Assembly (NCBI RefSeq): GCF_019704555.1
Contig: NZ_AP024745.1
Coordinates: forward strand, 6,394,501 to 6,458,500
DNA: 64,000 nucleotides
DNA from: Actinoplanes sp. L3-i22
GTDB taxonomy: Bacteria; Actinomycetota; Actinomycetes; Mycobacteriales; Micromonosporaceae
Reading direction: 5' to 3'
The position numbers and the translations under genes were made by a program. The notes beneath the pieces are model-generated. The model saw only the letters and a program-made list of their open reading frames with translations, was not told the origin of the DNA and ran no database searches. Positions 31,123 through 39,568 of this stretch are shown here, piece after piece. Every line of letters starts with the position of its first letter. Within the stretch, counting starts at the first letter, position 1.

Positions 31123-32499
31123 TCATTTTTGCGTACGGAGGGTGAGCTGCTCCCGCAGCCAGTGGTAACTCGCCCGGGGTGTCCGGGTACCGGTCGAATA
31201 GTCCACGTGGGCGAGCCCGAACCGTGGACCGTAGCCCCGCGCCCACTCGAAGTTGTCGATCAGTGACCAGTAGAAGTAGCCGCGCAGGTCCACCCCCGCG
31301 TCGGTGACCGCCCGGGCCGCCGCGGCCAGGTGCTCGGCGACGAACCGGATGCGGGCCGGGTCGGCGCCGGGGTCGTCGCGCACCTCGGCGACGCCGTTCT
31401 CGGTCACGTAGACCGGCGGCAGGCCCGGGTACCGCCCGGCCAGCCCGGTCAGCGTGTCGTAGAGGCCCTGCGGCTCGATCGGCCAGCCCAGGTCGGTGAG
31501 CGGCACCCCGGGCCGGGGCGCCGACCGGACCCCGATGTCGTTCGCGGTGCGTTTGACCGGGTCGCTCTGCTCGTACGGCACGTCGGCGGCGTGGATCCGG
31601 TAGTAGTAGTTGACCCCGAGGAAGTCCAGCGGGGCGCCGATCAGCTCCAGGTCACCGGGGCGCCGGAAGGACAGGTCGCTCACCCCGGCGTAGAGGCGCT
31701 CGAACCCGTCCGGGTAGGTACCGCCCAGGACCGGGTCGGTGAACTGCCGGTTGAGCAGCAGGTCCATCCGGTTCGCGGCGGCCTCGTCGGCGGCGGTGGC
31801 GGTGGCCGGCACGGCCGGGGACAGGTTGAGCGTGATGCCGACCCGCGCCTGCGGGCGGACCGAGCGCAGCGCCTCGACGGCCAGGCCGTGCCCGACGAGC
31901 AGGTGGTGCGCGGCGGCGAGCGCCCCGTGCCCCTCCCGGGCCCCGGGGGCGTGGCGGCCCTCGGCGTAGCCGGCGATCGCCGACACGTACGGCTCGTTGA
32001 GCGTGATCCAGTCCCCCGCGCGGTCGCCGAGCCGCCCGGCGACCACCGCCGCGTAGTCGGCGAAGCGCTCCGCGGTGTCCCGGGACCGCCAGCCGCCCTC
32101 GTCCTCCAGCGCCTGCGGCAGGTCCCAGTGGTAGAGCGTGACGAACGGCCGGATGCCCCGTTCGCACAGCGCGTCGACGAGCCGGTCGTAGTGGTCCAGG
32201 CCGGCCCGGTTCACCGCGCCGTGCCCGGCCGGCAGCACCCGGGGCCAGGCGACCGAGAACCGGTACGCGTCCACCCCGAGCCCGTCCAGCAGGTCGACGT
32301 CGTCGCGCCAGCGGTGGTAGCTGTCGCAGGCCACCGCGCCGGAGCCGCCGCCGGCGATCACGCCCGGCCGGCGGCAGAAGGTGTCCCAGATCGAGTCGCC
32401 GCGGCCGTCCTCGGCCACCGCCCCCTCGATCTGGTAGGCCGCGGTGGCGGCCCCCCAGACGAAGCCGGCCGGCATCTCGGGCAGGTCGAACGGGTTCAT
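31123..32499 (-). CDS. GH1 beta-glucosidase
   Basis: 458 residues from an ATG that overlaps the permease stop (ATGA). The GH1 N-terminal signature FVWGAATAAYQIEGA is at residues 12-26, the acid/base glutamate is in TLNEPYV, and the nucleophile is in YVTENGVAE; the C-terminal WSLIDNFEWARGYGPRFG is also conserved. No signal peptide, so it is intracellular and splits imported beta-glucosides such as cellobiose. It ends an operon of binding protein, two permeases and this enzyme, the usual layout of actinobacterial ceb-type loci. Confidence 0.95.
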   Translation of the reverse strand: MNPFDLPEMPAGFVWGAATAAYQIEGAVAEDGRGDSIWDTFCRRPGVIAGGGSGAVACDSYHRWRDDVDLLDGLGVDAYRFSVAWPRVLPAGHGAVNRAGLDHYDRLVDALCERGIRPFVTLYHWDLPQALEDEGGWRSRDTAERFADYAAVVAGRLGDRAGDWITLNEPYVSAIAGYAEGRHAPGAREGHGALAAAHHLLVGHGLAVEALRSVRPQARVGITLNLSPAVPATATAADEAAANRMDLLLNRQFTDPVLGGTYPDGFERLYAGVSDLSFRRPGDLELIGAPLDFLGVNYYYRIHAADVPYEQSDPVKRTANDIGVRSAPRPGVPLTDLGWPIEPQGLYDTLTGLAGRYPGLPPVYVTENGVAEVRDDPGADPARIRFVAEHLAAAARAVTDAGVDLRGYFYWSLIDNFEWARGYGPRFGLAHVDYSTGTRTPRASYHWLREQLTLRTQK

Positions 32500-33398
32500 C
32501 CTTTGATTGCTCCTTGCATGATGCCGCCGACGATCTGCCGGCCGAGGACCATGAAGATCACCAGGATCGGGAGCGTGGCCAGCAGCGTGCCGGTCAGGGT
32601 GAGCGTGTAGTCGGTGGTGTAGCCGCTGGCCAGCGAGGAGAGCGCGACCTGGACGGTGGCGTTGTTCTGCAGGACGACGAGCGGCCAGAAGAAATCGTTC
32701 CACGCCTGCATGAACGTGAACAGCCCGAGCACCGCCGCCGCGGGGCGGGCGGCCGGCAGCACGACGTGCCAGTACAGGCCGAAGGTGGTGCAGCCGTCGA
32801 TCCGGCCGGCCTCGAGCAGCTCGTCGGGGACCGCGCGGCCGAGGTACTGGGTCATGAAGAAGACGCCGAACGCGGTGACCAGGCCGGGCACGATCACCGC
32901 GGCCAATTGGTCGGTCCAGCCGAGCTTGGCCATCAGCAGGTAGAGCGGGATGATGCCGAGCTGCTGCGGCACCACCGAGGTGGCGATCGCGAGCACCAGC
33001 AGCGGTTTCCGGCCGCGGAAGCGCAGCTTGGCGAAGGCGAACCCGGCGAGCGTGGAGAAGAACACCACGGAGACCGTGACCGACGTGCTGACCAGCAGCG
33101 AGTTGAGCAGCGCCCGGGCGAAGTCGGTGGTGTCGAAGACCCGCGCGATGTTGTCGAACAGGTGGCCGCCGGGGATCAGGACCGGGGGCACCTGGGCGAC
33201 CGCCTCGCTGGTCTGCGACGACACGACCAGCGACCAGTAGAGCGGGAAGACCGACCCGGCGACGACCGCGAGCAGGGCGCCGTACGTCCAGACGGACGCC
33301 CGCCGCGGGTAGCCGAGGCCACGGCGGCGGGATCGGCGCGGGGGCGGTGCTCCGGCCGTACCCGAAGAAGCAGTTGATCTTTGATCTAGAACGGTCAC
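32496..33398 (-). CDS. Sugar ABC transporter permease (MalG type)
   Basis: 300 residues from a GTG at 33398. Six membrane segments are visible after a basic N-terminus (RRSRRRGLGYPRR). The inner-membrane permease signature lies near the ATPase-coupling EAG region: LLEAGRIDGCTTFGLYWHVVLP. It forms the channel with the MalF-type partner encoded 8 bases upstream. The energising ATPase is not in this operon; actinomycetes usually use the shared MsiK ATPase for such transporters (known). Confidence 0.93.
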   Translation of the reverse strand: MTVLDQRSTASSGTAGAPPPRRSRRRGLGYPRRASVWTYGALLAVVAGSVFPLYWSLVVSSQTSEAVAQVPPVLIPGGHLFDNIARVFDTTDFARALLNSLLVSTSVTVSVVFFSTLAGFAFAKLRFRGRKPLLVLAIATSVVPQQLGIIPLYLLMAKLGWTDQLAAVIVPGLVTAFGVFFMTQYLGRAVPDELLEAGRIDGCTTFGLYWHVVLPAARPAAAVLGLFTFMQAWNDFFWPLVVLQNNATVQVALSSLASGYTTDYTLTLTGTLLATLPILVIFMVLGRQIVGGIMQGAIKG

Positions 33399-33406
33399 GG
33401 CGGGGC

Positions 33407-34318
33407 CTACTCCTCGTCGTCGGCGATGCGCCGGGTGAGCAGGTAGTTGGCGACCGCGAAGACCGCGATGACCAGGCAGAGCGTCCAGGCGATCGCCGAG
33501 GCGTAGCCGAACCGGAACTCCCGGAAGCCCTGCTCGTACATGAACAGCGCGGCGGTCTGGAACTGCCGGTCGGAGCCGCCGGTCGGGGTCGAGGTGCCGG
33601 CGAACAGCAGCGGCTCGGCCATGATCTGCAGGCCGCCGATCGTGGAGATGACCGCGGTGAAGATGATCGTCGGGCGCAGCTGCGGCACGGTGATCCGCCG
33701 GAACTGCTGGCCGGACGACGCGCCGTCGAGCTCGGCGGCCTCGTAGAGGTCGTGCGGGATGGCCTGCATCGAGGCCAGGTAGATCAGCGCGTTGTAGCCG
33801 GTCCAGCGCCAGGCCACGATGACCGAGATGGCCAGGTGTGAGCTCCAGGTGTTGGCCTGCCAGTCGACCGGGCCGACCCCGATCAGGCCGAGCAGCCAGT
33901 TGATCATGCCGAAGTCGCGGCCGAACATCTGGGTGAAGACGATCGTGACGGCCACGATCGAGGTGATGTTCGGCAGCAGCACGCCCATCCGCAGGCTGGT
34001 CCGGGCGCGCAGCCGGTGGTTGAGCAGGTGCGCGATCCAGAGCGCGGCGAGCAGCTGCGGGACGGTGGAGAGCAGCCAGATGCTCAGGGTGTTGCCCAGC
34101 GCGTTCCAGAAGTACGGGTCGTGCAGCAGCTCGCGGTAGTTGGCCAGGCCGACCCAGGTGTGCTCGCCGGCGTCCAGCAGGTTCCAGTCGTTGAACGAGA
34201 CGTACCCGGTGTAGATCAGCGGGAACAGCCCGAACGCGCCGAAGAGCAGGAAGAACGGCAGGACGTAGAGGTACGGCGAGCCCTTCGTGTCGAGCCGGCT
34301 CAGTGCGGGGAGGGTCAT
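33407..34318 (-). CDS. Sugar ABC transporter permease (MalF type)
   Basis: 303 residues from the ATG at 34318, with GAAGGA 8 bases upstream; a TTG at 34324 is possible. There are six membrane segments, including YLYVLPFFLLFGAFGLFPLIY. The coupling motif is LYEAAELDGASSGQQFRRITVP. It follows the binding-protein gene after 66 bases and pairs with the MalG-type permease. Confidence 0.93.
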   Translation of the reverse strand: MTLPALSRLDTKGSPYLYVLPFFLLFGAFGLFPLIYTGYVSFNDWNLLDAGEHTWVGLANYRELLHDPYFWNALGNTLSIWLLSTVPQLLAALWIAHLLNHRLRARTSLRMGVLLPNITSIVAVTIVFTQMFGRDFGMINWLLGLIGVGPVDWQANTWSSHLAISVIVAWRWTGYNALIYLASMQAIPHDLYEAAELDGASSGQQFRRITVPQLRPTIIFTAVISTIGGLQIMAEPLLFAGTSTPTGGSDRQFQTAALFMYEQGFREFRFGYASAIAWTLCLVIAVFAVANYLLTRRIADDEE

Positions 34319-34384
34319 CGTCAATCCTTCGTCACCGGGGTGGCCGGCGGTCCCCCCAAGGACCGCCGGCCGTGCGAGGTTGGC

Positions 34385-35650
34385 CTATTTCTTGAGACGT
34401 CCGACGTCGCTGACGGTCTGCTGCCAGGACTGTTCGGAGGTCTGCTTGCCCTGCTCGACCCGGACGAGGCCGTCGCGGATGGTGGTCTGGATGTCACCGG
34501 TGCGCGGGCCCTGGTACTGCGGTTTGAGCTGCTTCGCGGCGGTGGTGAAGATCGTGCCGACCGGCGCGTTGTTGAAGAACGGATCCTTGAACTGGGCGAT
34601 CTCCGGCTTGTCGTAGAGCGCCGGGATCGACGGCAGCAGCCCCTTCGAGGTGAAGATCCGGGCCTGCTGCTCCGGGGCGGTCAGCCAGGCGGCCAGCTTC
34701 TTCGCCTCGTCGACGTGCTTGCCCTGCTTGGGGACGGTCAGGTACGACCCGCCCCAGTTCCCGCCGCCACCGGGGACCGCGGCCACGTCCCACTTGCCGG
34801 CGTACGCCTTGGCCTGGTCCTTGATCTTGGTCATCATCCAGGCGGGACAGGCGATCGTGGCGAACTGGCCCTTGGCGAAGCCGTTGTTCCACTCCGGCGA
34901 GCTCTCGATCAGCTTGGCCGACAGGTTGCTCTGGATCGCCTGCACGACCAGGTCCCAGGCCTTGCGCACCTCGGGGTTGGTGCCGACCACGATGCTGTCG
35001 TCGGCGGCGTAGAAGCCCTCCGGCGCCTGCCCGATCACGGCGTTGTACAGCGCTCCCCCGCCGTCGAAGAACGCCGTGCCCTTCGGCGCCTTCGCGGTGT
35101 ACTGCTTGCCGGCCGCGATGTACTTGTCCCAGCCGGAGGCCCACAGCGCGGACACCGCGTCCCGGTCCGCGGGCAGGCCGGCCTGCTCGAACAGGTCGCG
35201 GCGGTAACAGATGGCCAGGCCGCCGACGTCGGTGCCGTACCCGATCTGCCGGCCGTCCTTGGTCAGCGACGCCTGCCACTTCCAGGGCAGGTACTGCGAC
35301 GCGCGGTCGGTGCCCAGGTCGGTGAACTGCTTGCCGACCGCCCGCATCTGCGCGATGAAGCCGGTGTCGACGCCCTCGATGTCGCCGGCCCCGGTCCCGG
35401 TGGCCAGGTGGGTGGCCAGGTCCCGGTGGTGGTCGTTGTAGGCGGCGGTGTGCTCGGCGATCTTGATGGTCGGATGCGCCTGCGAATACTCCTTGTACAG
35501 CTCCTGGTAGCCGAAGTTGCCGAACAGGTTGACGTTGAGCGTGATGTCGCCGCCGTCGCTGCCGGCGCCACCGCCGGAGCCGCAGGCGGTCAGCATCACT
35601 GCGGCGGCCGTGGCCGCGGCGAGGACGCGCGCTGTTCGGGACAGACGCAT
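34385..35650 (-). CDS. Extracellular sugar-binding lipoprotein
   Basis: 421 residues from the ATG at 35650, with GGGAG 9 bases upstream; an ATG at 35668 has no site. The lipobox LTAC at about residue 23 is followed by GSGGGAGSDGG, so the mature protein is anchored by Cys23. Solute-binding motifs include YKEYSQAHPTIKIAEH and WLTAPEQQARIFTSKGLLPS. It captures an oligosaccharide for the two permeases downstream. Transcription is probably blocked by LacI at the adjoining paired operators 35673-35700. Confidence 0.93.
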   Translation of the reverse strand: MRLSRTARVLAAATAAAVMLTACGSGGGAGSDGGDITLNVNLFGNFGYQELYKEYSQAHPTIKIAEHTAAYNDHHRDLATHLATGTGAGDIEGVDTGFIAQMRAVGKQFTDLGTDRASQYLPWKWQASLTKDGRQIGYGTDVGGLAICYRRDLFEQAGLPADRDAVSALWASGWDKYIAAGKQYTAKAPKGTAFFDGGGALYNAVIGQAPEGFYAADDSIVVGTNPEVRKAWDLVVQAIQSNLSAKLIESSPEWNNGFAKGQFATIACPAWMMTKIKDQAKAYAGKWDVAAVPGGGGNWGGSYLTVPKQGKHVDEAKKLAAWLTAPEQQARIFTSKGLLPSIPALYDKPEIAQFKDPFFNNAPVGTIFTTAAKQLKPQYQGPRTGDIQTTIRDGLVRVEQGKQTSEQSWQQTVSDVGRLKK

Positions 35651-35672
35651 GCCGAAGTCTCCCTTCATCGGG

Positions 35673-35700
35673 TGTAACCGGTTTCATGAAACCGGTTACA
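35673..35700. promoter_or_regulatory. Double LacI operator at the ABC-operon promoter
   Basis: TGTAACCGGTTTCA (35673-35686) is followed at once by its exact reverse complement TGAAACCGGTTACA (35687-35700), giving a 28-base perfect palindrome made of two LacI-type sites with AACCGGTT cores. It overlaps the region just before the binding-protein gene. Confidence 0.85.
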
Positions 35701-35899
35701 CGACGCAGAGCACGAAAAATCAAAACCAAGTTGGCGTACGGGGGAAGCAGCCGGATCAGGGTGCGCGGCGCTCCGGATCGGGGTGGGGTGTGCGCCCTTG
35801 AGCCAAGAGTTTGCCGTCATCGATGCCCGCCATGTCAAGTCACGAACCGGTAACGAGATCCACGTCGTTGACCCGCGCGACACGTCGATGTTACGGTCA

Positions 35900-35913
35900 T
35901 GAAACCGGTTACA
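35900..35913. promoter_or_regulatory. LacI operator upstream of the lacI gene
   Basis: TGAAACCGGTTACA, identical to the right half of the double operator, 15 bases before the lacI GTG. It indicates autoregulation and possible looping with the sites 213 bases away. A weaker match, AACCGGTAAC, is at 35845-35854. Confidence 0.8.
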
Positions 35914-35928
35914 TAGGGGCGTATCAGG

Positions 35929-36939
35929 GTGTCCAGCATCAGGGAATTGGCACGTCGGTGCGGCGTTTCCGTCGCCACCGTCTCCCGGGTCTTCAACTCA
36001 CCGGAGGTGGTCAGCCAGCAGACCCGTCAGCTCGTGCTCGGCATGGCCGTCGAGATCGGCTACCTGCCGAACGAGTCGGCCCGCACCCTCGCGACCAAGA
36101 AGTCCAACATGGTCGGCCTGGTCTGGGACACCGACCACCGCCGGCCCGGGTGGCGGCACCCGTTCCTGCAGGACATCCTGGTCGCGCTGAAGAGCGCGCT
36201 CAGCGCCCAGGGGCTGCACCTGCTGATGCTCGCGCCCGACCAGAGCCCCGGGCTCGACGAACGGCAGCGCTTCCGGCGCGCGGTCCAGCGGCACAACGTC
36301 GACGGCGTGGTGATCATCGACAACGGCAGCCGGGACCCGGCCGTGCTCGCCCTCGCCGACGCCGGGGTGCCCTGCGTCGCGCTGGACCTGCGCTTCACCG
36401 GGCCGTCCTGCACGTACGTCACGTCGGACAACACCGGCGGCGGGCGCCTGGCCGCGCAGCACCTGATCGAACGCGGTCACCGGCGGATCGCGACCATCAC
36501 CGGGCCGCCGCCCGCCTGGCCGGCCGTGGACCGGCTGGCCGGGTTCCGGGCCGCGCTCGCCGAGGCCGGCGTGCCCCTCGACGACGCCGACGTGGTGGCC
36601 GGTGACTGGTATCTGGAGAGGGGCTACATCGCCATGAAGCAGCTGCTCGCGCGGGATCCCCGGCCGACCGCGGTGTTCGCGGCCGGCGACGAGATGGCGG
36701 TCGGGGCGCTGCGGGCCGGGCACGAGGCCGGCCTGCGGGTGCCCGGCGACCTCGCGATCATCGGGTTCGACGACATCGAGGTGGCGGCGCTGATCCCACC
36801 CGGACTCACCACGATCGCCCAGGACAAGACCGGCATCGGCACGGCCGCCGCCGAATCGATCATGGCGATGCTGCTCGGCACCGCCACCCCGGCGCCGACC
36901 GCGTTGCCCACCACCCTGATCGTCCGCGGCTCGACCTGA
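35929..36939 (+). CDS. LacI-family repressor of the beta-glucoside operon
   Basis: 336 residues from a GTG at 35929. The N-terminal HTH is SIRELARRCGVSVATVSRVF, with the hinge helix in NESARTLATKKSNMVG. The periplasmic-binding-like core has VDGVVIIDNGSRD, RGHRRIATITG and the C-terminal VPGDLAIIGFDDIEVA. It is divergent from the transporter operon across a 278-base gap with three TGAAACCGGTTACA-type sites. The operator is unlike the cellobiose-repressor CebR box (TGGGAGCGCTCCCA). There is no clear ribosome site, so the mRNA may have a very short leader. Confidence 0.93.
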   Translation: MSSIRELARRCGVSVATVSRVFNSPEVVSQQTRQLVLGMAVEIGYLPNESARTLATKKSNMVGLVWDTDHRRPGWRHPFLQDILVALKSALSAQGLHLLMLAPDQSPGLDERQRFRRAVQRHNVDGVVIIDNGSRDPAVLALADAGVPCVALDLRFTGPSCTYVTSDNTGGGRLAAQHLIERGHRRIATITGPPPAWPAVDRLAGFRAALAEAGVPLDDADVVAGDWYLERGYIAMKQLLARDPRPTAVFAAGDEMAVGALRAGHEAGLRVPGDLAIIGFDDIEVAALIPPGLTTIAQDKTGIGTAAAESIMAMLLGTATPAPTALPTTLIVRGST

Positions 36940-36981
36940 TCAACCCGCTGTTCGTCCACGGCCAGACCCCTCCGGCGGCGA

Positions 36982-37299
36982 TCAGGCGGGTGGCTTCGGG
37001 GCGTGCCGCTGCTGGTGAAGGGCCGCGGCGTAGAGAGCCGTGACGACCGCGAAGCCGGCGGCCGGCCAGAAGGTGTGCAAGCCGTAGATCGCCGGGCCGA
37101 GCTGGAGCATGGTCAGGCCGAGCAGGCCGATCAGCACCCAGGGCTGGTAGGACGGCTTGCCGCCGGGGAGCAGGAAGTCCCGGAACCGGCCGCGCTTCCC
37201 GGCCCGCCACACGATGAACCGCACGATCTCCGACACCAGCGCCCCGAACATCAGGGCCAGGCCGGCGAACGCGACGCCGAGTCCGATCCAGTCCCGCAC
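36982..37299 (-). CDS. Small three-helix membrane protein
   Basis: 105 residues from a GTG with GGGGGATGA upstream. Hydrophobic segments lie at about residues 5-28 (IGLGVAFAGLALMFGALVSE), 53-70 (PWVLIGLLGLTMLQLGPA) and 77-95. A basic cytoplasmic loop (RAGKRGRFRDF) separates the first two, and the tail is His/Pro/Lys rich. No family recognised. Confidence 0.65.
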   Translation of the reverse strand: MRDWIGLGVAFAGLALMFGALVSEIVRFIVWRAGKRGRFRDFLLPGGKPSYQPWVLIGLLGLTMLQLGPAIYGLHTFWPAAGFAVVTALYAAALHQQRHAPKPPA

Positions 37300-37415
37300 T
37301 CATCCCCCGAAATGTGCCACGGTCGGCGTGCGCCGGCCCATGGCCATCCTATTGACCGTGATCAAGGTGGTTTCGGGGCTGACGGCGTACGTCGGCAAGC
37401 ATGTGATCGTGAAAG

Positions 37416-38411
37416 TCAGCGGCGGGCGCGACCGAAGGCCGCGAGGGCGTGGAAAGCGGCCTTGGGGGTCCAGGAGCCGTCGGGCAGGACCCGGACGACG
37501 CCGCGGGCGGCCAGGTCGAAGTCGCGGGCCGGGTCGCCGGTGGTGGGCAGGTGCCGGTTGGCGAACGTGTAGACGAACGCCGCCTCGACCCCGCCGGCCT
37601 CGTAGTCGCGCAGCAGGTCGACGAGGTAGCGGGCCTGGCCCTCCTCGTCGCGGTCCAGGTCCGCGGTGAGCTCGGCGGCACGGCCGTGCTCGTCGTAGGT
37701 CACCGGCTCGCCCGCGCCCGCGACGTCGGCAGCGCCGCGGTACGTGCAGCAGCCGAACTCGGTCGCGGCATACGGTTTGCCCTGCCCCACCGCCGCCGCC
37801 AGGCTCTGCGGGAACGTCGCGGCGTTGCTCGCGTCCCGGTAGCCGGCGTCGCTGGCGATGATGTCGAACCCGGCCCAGTCGACCGCCTCGAACGGCAGCG
37901 ACGCGTAGGTGATCGGGCCGCCGAACCGCTCCCGCACCGCGGGCACCGCCTCGGCGAGGAAGTCCCGCACCGCGGCCCGGGCGGCCGGGATCGCCGCGCG
38001 CAACCGTGCCGGGTCGGTCAGCAAAGCCATCCGTTCGGGCAGGTCACGGCCGGGCAGGAAGCCGTCGGTGACCATCGCGAGCTCGGAGCCGGTGACGTAG
38101 ACGACCGCCGCGCCGGACCGCCGGAGCCGCTCGGCCCGCTCGGCGCCGTCCAGGACGAACGCCAGGAGCCCGGCGCGGTCGAGTCCGTTGGTGAACGGGC
38201 AGTACCAGACCTCGAGGCCGGCCTCGGCGGCGAGCCGGGCGGTCAGTTCGAGCCGGTCCTGGATCCCGCCGGTGATCCGCACGGCGTCGCAGTGCAACTC
38301 GTCCCGGATGACCCGCAGGTCGCGCCGCACGGCCGCGGGATCGAACGGCTCGTGGGTGGTGGACCCGGCGCTCACGAAGCCGGTGTCGTAGGTCATCCCG
38401 AAGACGCGCAC
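37416..38411 (-). CDS. TIM-barrel protein of the so-called abortive-infection family
   Basis: 331 residues with an ATG at 38411 and GGAGGG upstream. The start RVFGMTYDTGFVSAGSTTHE, the middle DAVRITGGIQDRLELTARLA and VWYCPFTNGLD, and later ELAMVTDGFLPG match a common actinobacterial family that databases call abortive infection protein. The pattern looks like a glycoside-hydrolase-type TIM barrel (FDIIASDAGYRDASN, YAATEFGCCTY with a candidate catalytic glutamate). I see no sign of an abortive-infection mechanism. A large inverted repeat lies 18 bases upstream of the start and probably controls it. Confidence 0.78.
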   Translation of the reverse strand: MRVFGMTYDTGFVSAGSTTHEPFDPAAVRRDLRVIRDELHCDAVRITGGIQDRLELTARLAAEAGLEVWYCPFTNGLDRAGLLAFVLDGAERAERLRRSGAAVVYVTGSELAMVTDGFLPGRDLPERMALLTDPARLRAAIPAARAAVRDFLAEAVPAVRERFGGPITYASLPFEAVDWAGFDIIASDAGYRDASNAATFPQSLAAAVGQGKPYAATEFGCCTYRGAADVAGAGEPVTYDEHGRAAELTADLDRDEEGQARYLVDLLRDYEAGGVEAAFVYTFANRHLPTTGDPARDFDLAARGVVRVLPDGSWTPKAAFHALAAFGRARR

Positions 38412-38429
38412 AGGAGCCCTCCTCGCAAA

Positions 38430-38471
38430 AAAGGTACTGGCCGTACCCTATAGAGTACGGCCAGTACCTTT
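38430..38471. promoter_or_regulatory. 42-bp perfect inverted repeat upstream of the TIM-barrel gene
   Basis: Arms of 17 bases (left arm AAAGGTACTGGCCGTAC, right arm its exact complement at 38455-38471) flank the centre CCTATAGA. Each arm contains a nearly palindromic GGTAC-TGGCC-GTAC unit, so it reads as two TetR/GntR-size operators back to back. It starts 18 bases from the ATG of the gene at 37416-38411 and 20 bases from the 3' end of the gene at 38492, so it could also act as a hairpin. Confidence 0.6.
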
Positions 38472-38491
38472 CAAGACGGGAGCGCCGGAGG

Positions 38492-38782
38492 TCAGTTGCC
38501 TTCGGCGGCGGAGCGCTGACGCATCTGGGACGTCGGCGCGAGCTGCACCGTCCAGGTGCGCGCCGCGCCGATGACCTCACTGGCCCGGCACAGCAGATCG
38601 CAACCCATCTGGGTGGTGCCTTCCGCGAAGCCGCGGTTGATGAGGCTGATCGCCCTCGCGTGGTCGCCGGCTTCCAGTGCATCCTCTAGCCCGGCCGTGA
38701 GGACCCGGGCGAGAGCGGCGTGGAAACTCGCCGCTCCCCTGTCGCGCAACGTTGAGGTGGTTACCGTGGTCGGAACTGACAC
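38492..38782 (-). CDS. Small helical protein of unknown function
   Basis: 96 residues from the GTG at 38782 with AGGAGA 9 bases upstream; codons farther upstream are in frame but precede that site. The middle is helical (SFHAALARVLTAGLEDALEAG, ARAISLINRGFAEGTTQMG), with two cysteines in GCDLLCRAS. The end is polar. No family recognised. Confidence 0.6.
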   Translation of the reverse strand: MSVPTTVTTSTLRDRGAASFHAALARVLTAGLEDALEAGDHARAISLINRGFAEGTTQMGCDLLCRASEVIGAARTWTVQLAPTSQMRQRSAAEGN

Positions 38783-39234
38783 GAGAGTGGTTCTCCTCTG
38801 GTCTCGGTGGTGCACGGTCACACCGGGCCGATCGGCCAGGCGTCAGTCATGCACTCCGAAGTCGATGGCGCACGGATTCGCTCGGCCCTTGAACCTGGAG
38901 GTTGTCGGTAGGGACCGCCGAGACTCGCAGAGCGCCCGGTAGACGCCGGCCTGCCGATGACACCGGCAGACCGATCCGTACACCACTCTACGGGATGAAC
39001 GTGGCAGTTCCTGTGATGGGGATCGCCGGATTGAAACGAGCGGCGCCGAAAATTTTCTGTGCTACGTTCGTTGCGTTGCAGTTTTGATTTCCAAAGACGT
39101 TTTCAACGCCTGACGGGTTATCTCAACCTGGCGGGCGTTTTTTCGTTACGTGTCGGTTCGGCGCGGGTGATCAACGCAGCGGCGTGCGAGGAGACCGCAC
39201 AGTGTGGTCTCCAGCAGCCTGCGAAGGAGCAGAC
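38783..39234. other. Intergenic region with the cold-shock gene leader
   Basis: 452 bases without a convincing gene. The left part carries the promoter side of the small helical gene. From about 39030 the sequence becomes AT-richer (ATTGAAAC, GAAAATTTTCTG, TTTTGATTTCC) and probably holds the cold-shock promoter and a long 5' leader, as usual for csp genes. Near the start codon a hairpin can form between GGAGACC (39190-39196) and GGTCTCC (39206-39212), followed by GAAGGAG, the ribosome site. Confidence 0.5.
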
Positions 39235-39438
39235 ATGGTTACAGGTACCGTGAAGTGGTTCAACGGTGACAAGGGCTTCGGCTTCATCGCCCAGGACGGT
39301 GGCGGCCCCGACGTCTTCGCCCACTTCTCCGCGATCTCGGCCAGCGGTTTCCGTAGCCTCGACGAGAACCAGCGCGTGGAGTTCGACATCACGCAGGGCC
39401 AGAAGGGCCCGCAGGCGGAGAACATCCGCTCGCTCTGA
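39235..39438 (+). CDS. csp: Cold-shock protein (CspA family)
   Basis: 67 residues, the normal family length. RNP motifs [20 protein letters not shown] and DVFAHFSAI bind single-stranded RNA or DNA; the C-terminus has [19 protein letters not shown]. It acts as an RNA chaperone at low temperature or in general growth. The ATG has GAAGGAG upstream, just after a hairpin in the leader. A strong terminator follows. Confidence 0.96.
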   Translation: MVTGTVKWFNGDKGFGFIAQDGGGPDVFAHFSAISASGFRSLDENQRVEFDITQGQKGPQAENIRSL

Positions 39439-39451
39439 TCCAGATCTGAAG

Positions 39452-39486
39452 AACGGCGGTCCCACCGGTTCGGTGGGGCCGCCGTT
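39452..39486. terminator. Rho-independent terminator of csp
   Basis: AACGGCGG pairs with CCGCCGTT and CCCACCG with CGGTGGG around a GTT loop, followed by the T-rich run TTTCTCGTTT. It starts 14 bases after the csp stop. Confidence 0.9.
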
Positions 39487-39568
39487 TCTCGTTTGCCATG
39501 GACACCGGAAAATGTAACGACCGGCCTGATCTTGTTTCTGGGTCGGCGCTCTGCCTACGGTTGCCGGC

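Noticed and set aside
35673..35913. CebR control of the beta-glucoside operon
   Set aside because: The operators carry AACCGGTT cores; no TGGGAGCGCTCCCA box is present.
37416..38411. Phage abortive-infection function suggested by the common name
   Set aside because: The sequence resembles a TIM-barrel hydrolase and no toxin-like or membrane features are visible, so the name is not evidence.
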